A stretch of DNA of 44,740 bases from Nitrospinaceae bacterium. Its GTDB lineage: Bacteria > Nitrospinota > Nitrospinia > Nitrospinales > JACRGP01. The notes under the pieces are model-generated. The model had not been told where the DNA came from and ran no database searches. It saw only the letters and a program-made list of their open reading frames with translations. Location of the stretch: positions 1-44,740 of the forward strand of contig JAJDBD010000010.1 of assembly GCA_029261575.1 (NCBI GenBank), written 5' to 3'. Shown one piece after another: positions 6,771 to 15,275 of the stretch (position 1 is the stretch's first letter; the number at the start of each line of letters is the position of its first letter). The position numbers were made by a program, and so were the translations under genes.

Positions 6771-8498
6771 ATGAATAAAAAAACTGCAATAACTTGGAAA
6801 ACTCTGGCGATCTCGATCGCGCTGTTGGTAGGCTTTTTCCTGCCCTCGGCGGTTTGGGCGGCGGCTCCGGACGTCGTTAAAAAAGATACGCTGGAGTTGG
6901 GCAAAAAGATTTATTTCAAGCGCTGTGTCTGGTGTCATGGCGTTAAGGGCGGGGGAGACGGCCCATCGGCCAATCGTCTGTTCACCCGTCCCCGAAACTT
7001 TCTTCAGGGGACGTTTAAGATTCGAACCACGGACTCCGGCGAGTTGCCTTTCGAGGCGGATTTGATCAAAACCGTGAAGAACGGTTTGCCGGGTTCCGCA
7101 ATGCCTGCCTGGGGCGAAGTTCTCAAAGATGAGGAAATTACGGCCGTTGTTAACTTTGTCAAAACTCTGGTTGAAGACCGGAGCTTCGACGACGTTGAGG
7201 ACGAAGTTCTGAACCCAATGGAATTTGGAACCGTGCCTTGGTCGACGGACGCCGGTGGAGTCACCGGACTAAACCTTTACCTGAACGTTCCGCAGGAAGC
7301 AATTGATCAGGGTAAAGAAGTCTTCATTAAGAACAAATGTTTCGAGTGCCATGGAGGAGAGGGCCGGGGAGACGGTAACCCGACGATGAAGGACGACTGG
7401 GGATTCCCCATTCTTGCCGCAGACTGGCAACAATGCTGGAATTTCCGCGGAAGTCGTCGCGACGCCTACGACCCTTTTAATGTCGTCCGGACCATTTCCA
7501 CAGGTTTGAACGGCACGCCAATGCCTAACTTCCGGGAGCAGATCACGGTGGAAGACCGGTGGAAGCTGGCGGCTTTTGTGAACTCGCTTTGTCCCAGGAA
7601 GAGGATGGATCCTCTGGCCAACAAACCGGTCAGCGATTTCCTGATTTCCTCCATGTTTACCGAGGGGGACATTGCCCGTAGCATCGACGATCCAATGTGG
7701 GACGCTCCGGACGACGACCCCAAACTGATTTCGCGCGGCGAGGGGTATCCTGGAACGCTCAACAAAAAGCATTATATCGCGCTTGGGGGCCAAATCACCC
7801 GGGGAAACCGGAATTTCGATCCCAAGGCGGACAACCTTTGGGTTTCCTCCCGCTGGAGTCCGTCCGAAGGAGCGGTTTATTACCTCGTCGAGTATCACCT
7901 GAGGTTCTTGTCCACGGATCCTGAATATCCCGACGCCATTGCTATTCAGTGGCCGGGAAAACTTCAGGATTTGTACGGCGCGGAAAAACCCTACTTTATT
8001 TTTGGGGATTCCAAAAAACCGGTCGATCTTTGGAAGGCCAGTTTCCTTGCAAAGGACTATCAACAAACCAGTCCTCCGAACGAGGCTGGATATAAACTCG
8101 ACGTTAAAGTAAACGAGTTTATCGGCAACGGATTCGACGCCATTAAGGAGAAAGAAACTCCGGCGAATGTTGAAGTGGTCGATTCCATTTTCAAACAAGG
8201 TCGGGTAAAAATTCTTTTCCGGCGCTCTCTGGAAACCGAGAATAAGGAAACCGACGTTCAGATTTTTCAGGAGACCTTCATTCCAGTTTCGTTTTTCCAG
8301 TGGTCTGGCGCGGATAAGGAAAAAGACGAGCACAACGCTCTGTCCACTTGGGTGTATACGATTCTTGAGCCGCCGGTTCCGGATTCCATTTACTACATGC
8401 CTCCGATCATGGCTGTAATTTTTATCGGATTGGAAGGCTGGCTTGTTTGGATGACGAATCGTACCCGGAAAATGTACAAAGAAGGTAAGGCGAAATAG
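6771..8498 (+). CDS. Di-heme cytochrome c fused to NxrC/ethylbenzene-dehydrogenase-gamma-like heme b domain
   Basis: 575 residues. A signal peptide (cleavage near AVWA-AAP, residue 31) is followed by two cytochrome c domains: CVWCH (52-56) with Met ligand in SAMPAW (M112), and CFECH (191-195) with Met ligand in TPMPNF (M252). Residues about 310-530 resemble the EB_dh heme b family (PF09459), seen in DMSO-reductase-family gamma subunits and NxrC: an AIAIQWP strand, then PYFIFGDSKKPVDLWKASF. A C-terminal helix (about 542-560) anchors it. It closes the oxidase operon and is followed by a strong terminator. It may be an electron-input subunit. No catalytic molybdopterin subunit is encoded nearby, so the domain probably works as a pure electron relay here. 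Confidence 0.78.
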   Translation: MNKKTAITWKTLAISIALLVGFFLPSAVWAAAPDVVKKDTLELGKKIYFKRCVWCHGVKGGGDGPSANRLFTRPRNFLQGTFKIRTTDSGELPFEADLIKTVKNGLPGSAMPAWGEVLKDEEITAVVNFVKTLVEDRSFDDVEDEVLNPMEFGTVPWSTDAGGVTGLNLYLNVPQEAIDQGKEVFIKNKCFECHGGEGRGDGNPTMKDDWGFPILAADWQQCWNFRGSRRDAYDPFNVVRTISTGLNGTPMPNFREQITVEDRWKLAAFVNSLCPRKRMDPLANKPVSDFLISSMFTEGDIARSIDDPMWDAPDDDPKLISRGEGYPGTLNKKHYIALGGQITRGNRNFDPKADNLWVSSRWSPSEGAVYYLVEYHLRFLSTDPEYPDAIAIQWPGKLQDLYGAEKPYFIFGDSKKPVDLWKASFLAKDYQQTSPPNEAGYKLDVKVNEFIGNGFDAIKEKETPANVEVVDSIFKQGRVKILFRRSLETENKETDVQIFQETFIPVSFFQWSGADKEKDEHNALSTWVYTILEPPVPDSIYYMPPIMAVIFIGLEGWLVWMTNRTRKMYKEGKAK

Positions 8499-8529
8499 CA
8501 GCCTTTCCTATCAGGATAGAATAAGAAAA

Positions 8530-8562
8530 AGCCCGTTGCCGAAAGGCGACGGGCTTTTTTTT
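8530..8562 (+). terminator. Bidirectional rho-independent terminator
   Basis: GC-rich hairpin AGCCCGTTGCC / GGCGACGGGCT around a GAAA-type tetraloop, followed by eight T on the plus strand. On the minus strand the same stem is followed by TTTTTC. It ends the respiratory operon and also serves the converging rpoZ transcript. Confidence 0.9.
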
Positions 8563-8642
8563 ATTTAGTAAAAAATAAAATTGAAGGACTAAACTTCTCT
8601 TTTAAGTTAACCGGTTCTTAAAAGGAGGAACTCAAGGCGAGA

Positions 8643-8879
8643 TCATTCGTTGATTTGTTCCAGGTCCATATTGCCCTCAATGATTTCCCGAAGGGCCAGT
8701 TCGTAAAAATTCTTTGGTTTGATCTGTTCTTCCTCCACCTCGATGCAGGGCTGGGCGCCTTTTTCCAATTGATGGATTCTTTGGGAGACAAGAATGCAAA
8801 GCAGGTAACGGCTTTTAACCACGTCCAAAGCGTGTTTTTCAAATTCCAGAATTTCTTTTTTTTCTGATGTGAATTCCAT
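8643..8879 (-). CDS. rpoZ: RNA polymerase omega subunit
   Basis: A 78-residue protein matching omega: the core helix SRYLLCILVSQRIHQLEKGA corresponds to the conserved N-R-F-x-L-V-x-x-A-x-x-R-A-R-Q-L region, and the C-terminal FYELALREIIEGNM to the conserved ALREI-x-EG segment. Omega stabilises beta-prime and aids holoenzyme assembly. The ATG has a GGAGAA ribosome binding site 5 bp upstream. The usual partners gmk and spoT are not adjacent; here it follows a threonine aldolase gene with a 95-bp gap, so it may have its own promoter. Divergent from the E. coli sequence in the N-terminal 20 residues. Confidence 0.85.
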   Translation of the reverse strand: MEFTSEKKEILEFEKHALDVVKSRYLLCILVSQRIHQLEKGAQPCIEVEEEQIKPKNFYELALREIIEGNMDLEQINE

Positions 8880-8974
8880 TAGTTCTCCAAAAATACGGGT
8901 AGCAGAATTGATAAGGCTATTCTAATCTGGAAAACCGTTTGAGTCAATTCCCAAGCGTTTAATTCAAGCGGCGA

Positions 8975-10012
8975 TCAACCGGCAACAAGTTTTCCAGCCG
9001 TTTTCAAAACCCTGTCGAGTTGGGCTTCCTCAACGCTCCTGTTTAGGACGGCGCGAAAAACTCCGGGTTCCAGCGCCAAAATTTTGATTCCTTCCGCTTC
9101 CATTCCGTTCAAAAACTCTTCCGGGGATATTTTGTTTCTATCGACCTTGAAAAAAATGATATTCGTTTTTACCAAATCAGGATTCAAATCAATCCCATTT
9201 ATATTCGCCAGTCCGACCGCCAGTTTCCCGGCGTTGCGATGATCCTCTTCAAGACGTTCCACGAGGTTTTCGAGAGCCTCCAGACCCGCGGCCGCCAGGT
9301 GTCCGCCTTGTCTCATCCCTCCGCCCAACATCTTCCGATATTTTTTTGCTCTGGCTATGAATTTGGAGTCGGCGCAAATTAACGAACCCACCGGAGCGGA
9401 CAAACCTTTTGACAGGCAAAACATAACCGAGTCCGCCGGGCGCGCAAGGTTCCGGACGTCGGTCGCCAATGCCACCGCCGCGTTGAATATCCGCGCTCCA
9501 TCCAGATGAATTTTCAAACCATGGTTTGCGGCCAAGGCGCCCACCGCCTCCATATATTCCGAGGGCAGGGGAGAACCGTTGCAATAGTTATGGGTGTTTT
9601 CCAAACAAACGAGGCGGGTGACGGTGTGGTGCAGATCAGGGGCGCGTATGGAGCTTTCCAAAACTTCCAGAGCAATGGTTCCATCTTCTTCGTTGCGGAC
9701 GGAGTTGGGATGAATACCGCCCAGGGCCGACAGACCGCCCGCTTCGTTTAAAAAAATATGCGATCGGTCGCCGAGGATAACCTCGTCCCCGCGGTTGCAA
9801 TGACTTAAAAGGCAGGCCAGGTTTCCCATTGTTCCGCTGGGAACGAACAGCGCCGCTTCCTTGCCCAGTTTTTCTGCGGCGACTTCCTGTAGTTTGTGCA
9901 GGGTGGGGTCTTCATCCAGGACGTCGTCGCCCACGCGCGCCTCCGCCATGGCCCGGCGCATTTCAGCGGTGGGTTGGGTGACGGTGTCGCTTCTAAGATC
10001 TATGATTTCCAT
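8975..10012 (-). CDS. ltaE: Low-specificity L-threonine aldolase
   Basis: A PLP enzyme that cleaves L-threonine and L-allo-threonine to glycine and acetaldehyde. 345 residues, the usual length. Visible signatures: N-terminal [22 protein letters not shown], the FVPSGTMGN phosphate-binding segment, [12 protein letters not shown] with Asp171 for the pyridine nitrogen, [12 protein letters not shown] with Lys202 as the Schiff-base lysine, and GGGMRQGG. The gene follows a small membrane-protein gene by 21 bp on the same strand; the link between them is unclear. Confidence 0.95.
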   Translation of the reverse strand: MEIIDLRSDTVTQPTAEMRRAMAEARVGDDVLDEDPTLHKLQEVAAEKLGKEAALFVPSGTMGNLACLLSHCNRGDEVILGDRSHIFLNEAGGLSALGGIHPNSVRNEEDGTIALEVLESSIRAPDLHHTVTRLVCLENTHNYCNGSPLPSEYMEAVGALAANHGLKIHLDGARIFNAAVALATDVRNLARPADSVMFCLSKGLSAPVGSLICADSKFIARAKKYRKMLGGGMRQGGHLAAAGLEALENLVERLEEDHRNAGKLAVGLANINGIDLNPDLVKTNIIFFKVDRNKISPEEFLNGMEAEGIKILALEPGVFRAVLNRSVEEAQLDRVLKTAGKLVAG

Positions 10013-10033
10013 GGATTATTTGACGGGTTGGTT

Positions 10034-10372
10034 TTAGGGACTCGATGGCCCGCGCTTTTTTTTGATTCGATACCAGGCCAGGGAAATAAAAAATACCGGG
10101 AGGATGAATCCGCCCATCAATACGCCTCTGACCTTGTTCGCGTTTATACCATAGGCAAGCAAGGCATGGTATTCCTGTTGCGCGCAAAAAATCATGACGG
10201 CGGCGATGATGGCGGCGTATCCCTTGCGTTTTGAGTTTTTGGGACCGGGATGGACCAGCCAATGCGCCAGGAAATTGAGGCCGAGGAAGAGGACTCCATT
10301 GAGAAACATCAAATATATAATCGTATTTTGTTCGGCGAGAGACACAAAAAAACCGGGAAATAGATTTTTCAA
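10034..10372 (-). CDS. Small hypothetical membrane protein
   Basis: 112 residues with three hydrophobic segments (about 18-38, 52-64, 82-101), a positively charged loop (GPKNSKRKG) and a basic C-terminus (YRIKKKRG), indicating an inner-membrane protein with the tail in the cytoplasm. I do not recognise the family. The frame opens at a TTG (10372) with only weak ribosome-binding signal, so the start is uncertain. It ends 21 bp before ltaE, and tight spacing suggests co-transcription. Confidence 0.6.
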   Translation of the reverse strand: MKNLFPGFFVSLAEQNTIIYLMFLNGVLFLGLNFLAHWLVHPGPKNSKRKGYAAIIAAVMIFCAQQEYHALLAYGINANKVRGVLMGGFILPVFFISLAWYRIKKKRGPSSP

Positions 10373-10435
10373 GAAGCGATTATTTTAGCCGGTTTTCAGG
10401 TGGGTTAAAAGAAATTATGGCGGGAGGGGAGAGCG

Positions 10436-10472
10436 CAAAAAAAAAGCCCTGATTGGAAAACCCAATCAGGGC
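10436..10472 (-). terminator. Rho-independent terminator of the porin-like gene
   Basis: Perfect 11-bp stem GCCCTGATTGG / CCAATCAGGGC (10446-10456 and 10462-10472) with a 5-nt loop. Read on the minus strand it is followed by a run of nine or more T. It lies 34 bp past the stop of the minus-strand outer-membrane protein gene. On the plus strand the tail is CGCTTTTT, so it may act weakly in both directions. Confidence 0.88.
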
Positions 10473-10506
10473 CGCTTTTTGGAATGAACGCTTTTCTTAC
10501 GTTGGG

Positions 10507-11709
10507 TTAAAAGTAAAACATGGCGTTCACGGCCACGGTGTCTTGACTGTCTTCGTTGAAGTCGGCGTCACCGTCGCCGAAAGAGTTGATATTAGATTCG
10601 TCGTGCCTGTATTCCGCCCGGATGATCAGGTTTCTGTTGACCCTGAATTCCGGAGTGATGGAAAACTCCCAAAGTTTTTCCGAGATGGCCGAGCCAAGCG
10701 AACCCTGGATGGGAGTGCGCACGCCGCCCAGATCCTCGAAGTATTCGCCTCTCAGGTTCACGGCGAACCAATCGGTGAATTCATAACGGATCAAACTTTC
10801 AAAACCCCACCAGACCGCGTCCTCTCCCGTTGTGGTGGCGGAGTTGTTGTCCTCCACGGCGTAGGAAATGTCGTAGATGAAGGACATTTTATCGGTAACG
10901 CCCCAATCAATTATCCAGTCGTAAATATTTCTGGAGTCGTCCTCGTTGACGGGATCGGAAGCCTGAATTTCCGGTCCGCCGGCCCAGTTGAATAAGAGCG
11001 ACACATTGCTGAGCGGGGCCCAGGCCAACTGGACGCCAAAAGTTTTTCCGTCGTTATCGTCGGTGGTGCGGTCCCAGGCGTCTGCGATCATTGCCATAAC
11101 GCTGAACTGTTCGCTAAAGGAGTAGGCTGCCCGCATTCCGGAATGGGTGAAAGGTTGACCAAGGCCGTAAAGGAAGGAACGGGAAAAGTTCCAGTTCTGG
11201 TCGTCATATCCCATGAAAACTTCCAGTCCGACGTGAGTGGTGAATTTACCAAAATCGACGACCAATCCGTTCGCCAGGGGAATGTTCCAGGAAACGTAAC
11301 CCTGTTGCAAATCGAAGTCGTCGTCCGCCACGTCGAAAGTGCCGATCGTTCCACCGGTGGGCGTGGTCACGGTAACGTTGGGACCCGGCGCTGCCTTGGC
11401 GCCTTCGGGCAAACTGAATCCGAAAGTAATATCGGTTCGGAAACCGACGTCGCCTTTATTGGGGACTTCTTTTAAAAGGACCAGTTCGCCGACGTCGAAT
11501 TTAAAGGAATTGTGGTCTTTATCAAAAATCCGATTATTGTTAACGCCCGTTACCGGATCGTTAAAGTTGGCGACATAGGAGGAAGAAGCGAAGCCGTGGA
11601 CTTCAATATCCTTCAAAAGTTCCAGAGGGCCGGATTCGGCAAAAACGGCGCCCGGCGCGAAAATACAGCAAAAAATCAGCAGTATTGATATCCGGCGAAA
11701 AGTTTTCAT
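10507..11709 (-). CDS. Outer-membrane beta-barrel porin-like protein
   Basis: 400 residues with a classic signal peptide (MKTFRRISILLIFCC..., cleavage near AVFA-ESG). The mature part is a series of amphipathic strands with alternating aromatic residues (for example FDLQQGYVSWNIPL, FGVQLAWAPLSNVSLLFNW, FEFSIT-like strands) and it ends in NAMFYF, a terminal aromatic residue typical of BAM substrates. The strands LVVDFGKFTTHVGLE and RNLIIRAEYRHDESN resemble the BBP2/OmpL-like barrel family (PF07642). Ribosome binding site AAAGGA precedes ATG. The adjacent upstream gene is amt, so a role in nutrient uptake across the outer membrane is possible; the substrate is unknown. Confidence 0.8.
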   Translation of the reverse strand: MKTFRRISILLIFCCIFAPGAVFAESGPLELLKDIEVHGFASSSYVANFNDPVTGVNNNRIFDKDHNSFKFDVGELVLLKEVPNKGDVGFRTDITFGFSLPEGAKAAPGPNVTVTTPTGGTIGTFDVADDDFDLQQGYVSWNIPLANGLVVDFGKFTTHVGLEVFMGYDDQNWNFSRSFLYGLGQPFTHSGMRAAYSFSEQFSVMAMIADAWDRTTDDNDGKTFGVQLAWAPLSNVSLLFNWAGGPEIQASDPVNEDDSRNIYDWIIDWGVTDKMSFIYDISYAVEDNNSATTTGEDAVWWGFESLIRYEFTDWFAVNLRGEYFEDLGGVRTPIQGSLGSAISEKLWEFSITPEFRVNRNLIIRAEYRHDESNINSFGDGDADFNEDSQDTVAVNAMFYF

Positions 11710-11835
11710 TTTATGTCCTTTTAATGAAGCGGTTAGAAAGTCAAAAAGTTTTGAAATTTCGTTGTATATATTAATCGATATTTTTTAAAATTCAATTCAA
11801 CAAAGGCCAGACTGGCTATTTTGTGAACCAGGAAA

Positions 11836-13122
11836 TCACACCAGGTTGTAACCCGACTCCCCGTGTTCCGACGCGTCCAGTCCAATTTCTTCCGCCTCGT
11901 CGTCGACCCGGAAGCCAATGGTTTTATCGATCAACGTAACCAGTACCCAGGTGACGATGAATGAATACCCGGCGGCGGCGGCAACTCCCACCGCTTGAAT
12001 TCCCACCTGACCGATGTTGCCTTGCAAAAGCCCGGTTCCGCCGACCGTGACGAACAGGCCCGTAGCGATCGCGCCCCAGGCCCCTCCGACGGCGTGAATC
12101 CCGAAAACGTCCAGGGAATCGTCGTATCCCAGTTTGATTTTCATGACCACCGCCTTGAAGCAGATAATACCCGCAACGAAGCCGATCACCATGGCCCAGA
12201 GGGGTTCCACAAAACCGGCGGCGGGGGTGATGGCGACCAACCCGGCGACGATGCCCGAAGCGGCTCCCAGGGCGCTGGCTTTTCCCGCCTTCAACCATTC
12301 CATAAAGGCCCAGCCGAGCATGCCCGCTCCGGTGGCTACTTGGGTATTGGTGAATGCCAGAACGGCGATTTCATCCGCCGCCAAGGCGCTCCCGGCGTTG
12401 AATCCAAACCAGCCGAACCATAACAGACCCGCTCCCAGCAAGGTGAAGGGAAGGTTGTGGGGGATCATCAGGGTGCCGGGAAAGCCGCGGCGTTTTTTCA
12501 ACACGATGGCGGCAGCCAGACCGGCCACTCCGGAAGAAATGTGCACCACCGTTCCGCCGGCAAAATCCAACGCGCCCAGGTCTCCCAGCCAGCCGCCGCC
12601 CCATACCCAATGACAAATGGGATCGTAGACCAGAGTGGACCAGGCCAGGATAAAAACCACATAGGCCGTGAATTTCACGCGTTCCGCAATTCCGCCGCTG
12701 ATCAATGCGACCGTGATGATGGCAAACATCAACTGGAACATGGAAAACAAATAATCGGGAATGGTTCCATTGAGGGTGGAGGGTTCGATCCCTTGAAGAA
12801 ACGCCTTGTCCAGGTTTCCCACGAAATGGGCGACGTCTCCGCCGAAGGCCAGCGAGTAGCCGACAAATACCCATTGCACCGTGATGACCCCCAAGGGGAT
12901 GAAGCTGTGCATTAACGTGCTGAGCACGTTTTTTCTTCGAACCATCCCTCCATAAAAGAGGGCGAGACCGGGCAACATGAGCATGACCAGAGCCGATGAT
13001 ATAAGGATCCACGCCGTGTCCGCAGGGTTGAGTTTGGCGGCCTCCTCGGCCCCGGCAAATGATGCGGTCGATAATAAGAATAAGGAAGCCAGGATAAAGC
13101 TCCTTCGAAAACGGCATTTCAT
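11836..13122 (-). CDS. amt: Ammonium transporter Amt
   Basis: The inner-membrane ammonium channel of the Amt/Mep/Rh family, about 428 residues. The start at 13122 is chosen because AAAGGAGAG lies 9 bp upstream; a longer frame from 13155 has no such site. A signal peptide (cleavage near SFAGAEE) precedes 11 helices. Signatures: NPADTAWILISSALVMLMLP, LPGLALFYGGMVRRKNVLST, DFAGGTVVHISSGVAGLAAA (first pore His) and VFGIHAVGGAWGAIATGLF (second pore His). The usual regulator gene glnB/glnK is not adjacent. The C-terminal cytoplasmic tail (GFRVDDEAEEIGLDASEHGE) is the conserved PII-responsive type. Confidence 0.96.
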   Translation of the reverse strand: MKCRFRRSFILASLFLLSTASFAGAEEAAKLNPADTAWILISSALVMLMLPGLALFYGGMVRRKNVLSTLMHSFIPLGVITVQWVFVGYSLAFGGDVAHFVGNLDKAFLQGIEPSTLNGTIPDYLFSMFQLMFAIITVALISGGIAERVKFTAYVVFILAWSTLVYDPICHWVWGGGWLGDLGALDFAGGTVVHISSGVAGLAAAIVLKKRRGFPGTLMIPHNLPFTLLGAGLLWFGWFGFNAGSALAADEIAVLAFTNTQVATGAGMLGWAFMEWLKAGKASALGAASGIVAGLVAITPAAGFVEPLWAMVIGFVAGIICFKAVVMKIKLGYDDSLDVFGIHAVGGAWGAIATGLFVTVGGTGLLQGNIGQVGIQAVGVAAAAGYSFIVTWVLVTLIDKTIGFRVDDEAEEIGLDASEHGESGYNLV

Positions 13123-13555
13123 ACTGTCTCTCCTTTGATTATGTAAACCATTCAAAGATATTTAATAGCGCAAAGAATAGGACTACGATTTCAGTGGAAG
13201 CATTGAGCAAATGGACACATATTTCCCCTATTCAGCTTTTGGGTTTCAATTCCCGTACCATTCAAAAAAAAACTTTGTTTTTCCGAAACGATTTATTTAA
13301 GCTATTAATTTTAAAAGGTTTAAATTAGTGCATTCCAAAGGCGGTCGGGAAAAACCGGATGAATACCGTTTTTATTTGCTGTGAAAGCAAGCAGAACACT
13401 TTTGGGATGCGACAAAAAAGAACAAAAATGTCATGAAAAGCGGGTTGACAGCCGTAAAGCTAGTAAAATCAAATATTTTAAAAAATGGAGGGATTCAGTC
13501 AAATTAATGACGAATTTACCTCATGAAATTAAAAAAAGTCGAAACGGCTGTGAAA

Positions 13556-13575
13556 GCAGGTTTTAAAACCCGCCA
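13556..13575 (+). promoter_or_regulatory. Candidate activator-binding palindrome upstream of the fliL promoter
   Basis: GCAGGTTTTAAAACCCGC (13556-13573) is an almost perfect dyad centred about 53 bp before the -24 element. A related sequence (TTTTAAAACGCCCC, 15788-15801) lies at a similar distance, about 62 bp, before the fliO promoter. The shared TTTTAAAAC core suggests a binding site for a sigma-54 activator such as an FlrC/FleQ-type protein. Confidence 0.35.
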
Positions 13576-13617
13576 TTTTTAAACCGCTTGCGCTATTTTG
13601 ACTGGCTTTGAATAGAT

Positions 13618-13633
13618 TGGCATATTCTTTGCT
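13618..13633 (+). promoter_or_regulatory. Sigma-54 promoter of the fliL operon
   Basis: TGGCATATTCTTTGCT matches the -24/-12 consensus TGGCAC-N5-TTGCW with the obligatory GG-N10-GC spacing. It places transcription start near 13644, about 45 bp before the fliL ATG (which has a GAGGAGA site). Sigma-54 control of middle flagellar genes is common in polar flagellates. Confidence 0.75.
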
Positions 13634-13689
13634 TTATTTAGGCAAAGTGACTGAAAATCATGATTTTATATAGTTTGAGGAGAAATTAA

Positions 13690-14235
13690 ATGGCCGAATT
13701 AGAGGACGAGGATCTTTTAGCACAACTGGACATTGCCCCGCCTGAGGCTAAAAAGTTTCCTTTGATGAAGGCGTTGCTCATTGTGATGATTTTGGCCCTT
13801 CTTGGCGGCGGCGGTTATTTTGCGTACACAAAATTTATTGCGGGCGCTCTAATGGGAGCAAAGTCCGGCGCAGAATCAGAATCGAAGCAAAATGATACGA
13901 GCGATACGGAGTCCGGTGCGAAGGACGAGGATTTGGGAGCGATGTATTCCCTGGATCCTTTCATCGTTAATTTGGCCGGCAGTCAGGGGAAACGATTTTT
14001 AAAAGTGACCGTGGCTCTGGAGTTGAGTTCCCTGGAAATCCGCAATGAATTGAAAGAGAATGAAGAAAAAATATTGGATTCGATCCTGATTTTACTGAGC
14101 AGTAAAACCTTTGAAGACGTTTATTCCATTCAGGGGAAATTCAAATTAAAAGATGAAATCGCCACCCGGGTCAACCGCTTCATGGTGTTGGGCCATGTCA
14201 AGGACGTCTATTTCTCTGAATTTGTCATCCAGTGA
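13690..14235 (+). CDS. fliL: Flagellar basal-body protein FliL
   Basis: 181 residues: a short acidic cytoplasmic N-terminus, one membrane helix (about 25-47), a low-complexity Ser/Glu/Asp linker, then the periplasmic stomatin-like FliL domain. That domain starts at YSLDPFIVNLAG and continues through KVTVALELSS and ENEEKILDSILILLSSKTFEDV to the C-terminal VKDVYFSEFVIQ. FliL rings the stator units and supports torque. First gene of the plus-strand flagellar operon, directly after the sigma-54 promoter, and 56 bp before fliM. Confidence 0.93.
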   Translation: MAELEDEDLLAQLDIAPPEAKKFPLMKALLIVMILALLGGGGYFAYTKFIAGALMGAKSGAESESKQNDTSDTESGAKDEDLGAMYSLDPFIVNLAGSQGKRFLKVTVALELSSLEIRNELKENEEKILDSILILLSSKTFEDVYSIQGKFKLKDEIATRVNRFMVLGHVKDVYFSEFVIQ

Positions 14236-14291
14236 TATAGTAAGAAGAAGCTTGATCGAATGACGCTAAAGCAAAACTGGAGAATTATTAA

Positions 14292-15272
14292 ATGAGCCAG
14301 GTTCTATCTCAAAGCGAAGTAGACGCCCTGTTGCGTGGGGTGAACGAAGGCGCCGTCGAAACGGAAACCGACGAGCCGGAAGAGTCTACGGGCGTCGTTC
14401 CTTACGATCTGACGACCCAGGATAAAATCATCCGCGGACGTCTGCCGACCCTCGACATCGTCAATCAAATGTTTTCCCGTTTGTTCCGGAATTCATTTTC
14501 GTCCCTGATGCGTAGATCCGCAGACGTGAGCACCGTATCGACGGACACGGTAAAGTTTGGCGAATTTCTCCGGTCTCTTCCCGTGCCGTCGAGTTTGCAT
14601 GTGTTCAAAATGGAGCCCTTGCGGGGATTTGGTTTGTTGGTGATGGAAGGCAAGCTGGTGTTTTCGCTTGTGGACACCTTTTTTGGCGGGTCCGGCACGA
14701 CGGAGTATCGCGGGACCGGGCGAGATTTTAGCGCCATCGAAATTCGCATGACCAAGAACGTGGTGATGACCGCTCTGCAGGATTTGGAAAAAGCCTGGAA
14801 GCAGGTTCACCCGATCTTCACCAGTTACGTTCGCTCCGAGGTCAATCCGCAATTCGCCGCCATCGTCCCGCCTTCCGACGTCGTGCTGGTGATCTTGTTT
14901 GATATCGAAATGGAAGGCATTTCCGGAACGATGACCCTGTGTATTCCTTACGCCGCGGTTGAACCCATTCTGCCCAAGTTGAAGGCCCAGTTTCAGAGCG
15001 AGCAAATGGAGGTGGACCAGGTGTGGGTGAACCGCTTGCGCGGAGAACTAAAAGGCACGCTGGTGGACATGGTCGTTGAACTCGGCGAAACCGAAATCGT
15101 TCCCATGGAATTGATTAAAATGAAAGTCGGAGACGTCTTGATGCTGGGAAACGACGTCTCCGATCCGTTGGTCATGAAGGTTGAAGGCATTCCCAAGTAC
15201 AAGGGCTTTCCGGGCGTTTCCCGCGGAAAAAAAGCTCTCCAGATTTCTAAAATCATTGAAAGGGAAAATTAA
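14292..15272 (+). CDS. fliM: Flagellar motor switch protein FliM
   Basis: 326 residues, the normal length. The N-terminal MSQVLSQSEVDALL is the CheY-phosphate binding peptide, followed by the CheC-like middle domain that binds FliG (YDLTTQDKIIRGRLPTLDIV, then FRNSFSSLM and the GGSGTTEYRGTGRDFSAIE loop). The C-terminal SpoA domain pairs with FliN (GTLVDMVVELGETEI...PLVMKVEGIPKYKGFPGV). Together these form the C-ring at the cytoplasmic face of the motor. Shine-Dalgarno GGAG precedes ATG; fliN begins 4 bp after the stop. Confidence 0.97.
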   Translation: MSQVLSQSEVDALLRGVNEGAVETETDEPEESTGVVPYDLTTQDKIIRGRLPTLDIVNQMFSRLFRNSFSSLMRRSADVSTVSTDTVKFGEFLRSLPVPSSLHVFKMEPLRGFGLLVMEGKLVFSLVDTFFGGSGTTEYRGTGRDFSAIEIRMTKNVVMTALQDLEKAWKQVHPIFTSYVRSEVNPQFAAIVPPSDVVLVILFDIEMEGISGTMTLCIPYAAVEPILPKLKAQFQSEQMEVDQVWVNRLRGELKGTLVDMVVELGETEIVPMELIKMKVGDVLMLGNDVSDPLVMKVEGIPKYKGFPGVSRGKKALQISKIIEREN

Positions 15273-15275
15273 GTC

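Larger units (their letters stand above)
13123..13689 (+). other. Divergent control region amt / fliL
   Basis: 567 bp of AT-rich sequence between divergently transcribed amt and fliL. It contains the sigma-54 promoter of the flagellar operon (13618-13633) and a palindrome (13556-13573) that may bind its activator. A 61-codon frame at 13381-13566 has no ribosome binding site, is lysine-rich low-complexity sequence, and is not credible. I see no clear amt promoter. Confidence 0.6.

Noticed and set aside
2311-8498. Canonical cytochrome bd quinol oxidase operon (cydAB)
   Set aside because: No cydB-like gene, no Q-loop space in the core protein, and three c-type cytochrome genes are present instead.
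13445-13469. TTGACA followed by TAAAAT upstream of fliL
   Set aside because: Spacer is only 13 bp, too short for a sigma-70 promoter.
13381-13566. 61-codon frame between amt and fliL
   Set aside because: No ribosome binding site, biased lysine-rich sequence, and it lies in an AT-rich control region with a sigma-54 promoter downstream.
14465-14755. Long antisense frames across fliM and many other genes
   Set aside because: They are shadows of strongly biased coding frames and have no ribosome binding sites or family similarity.
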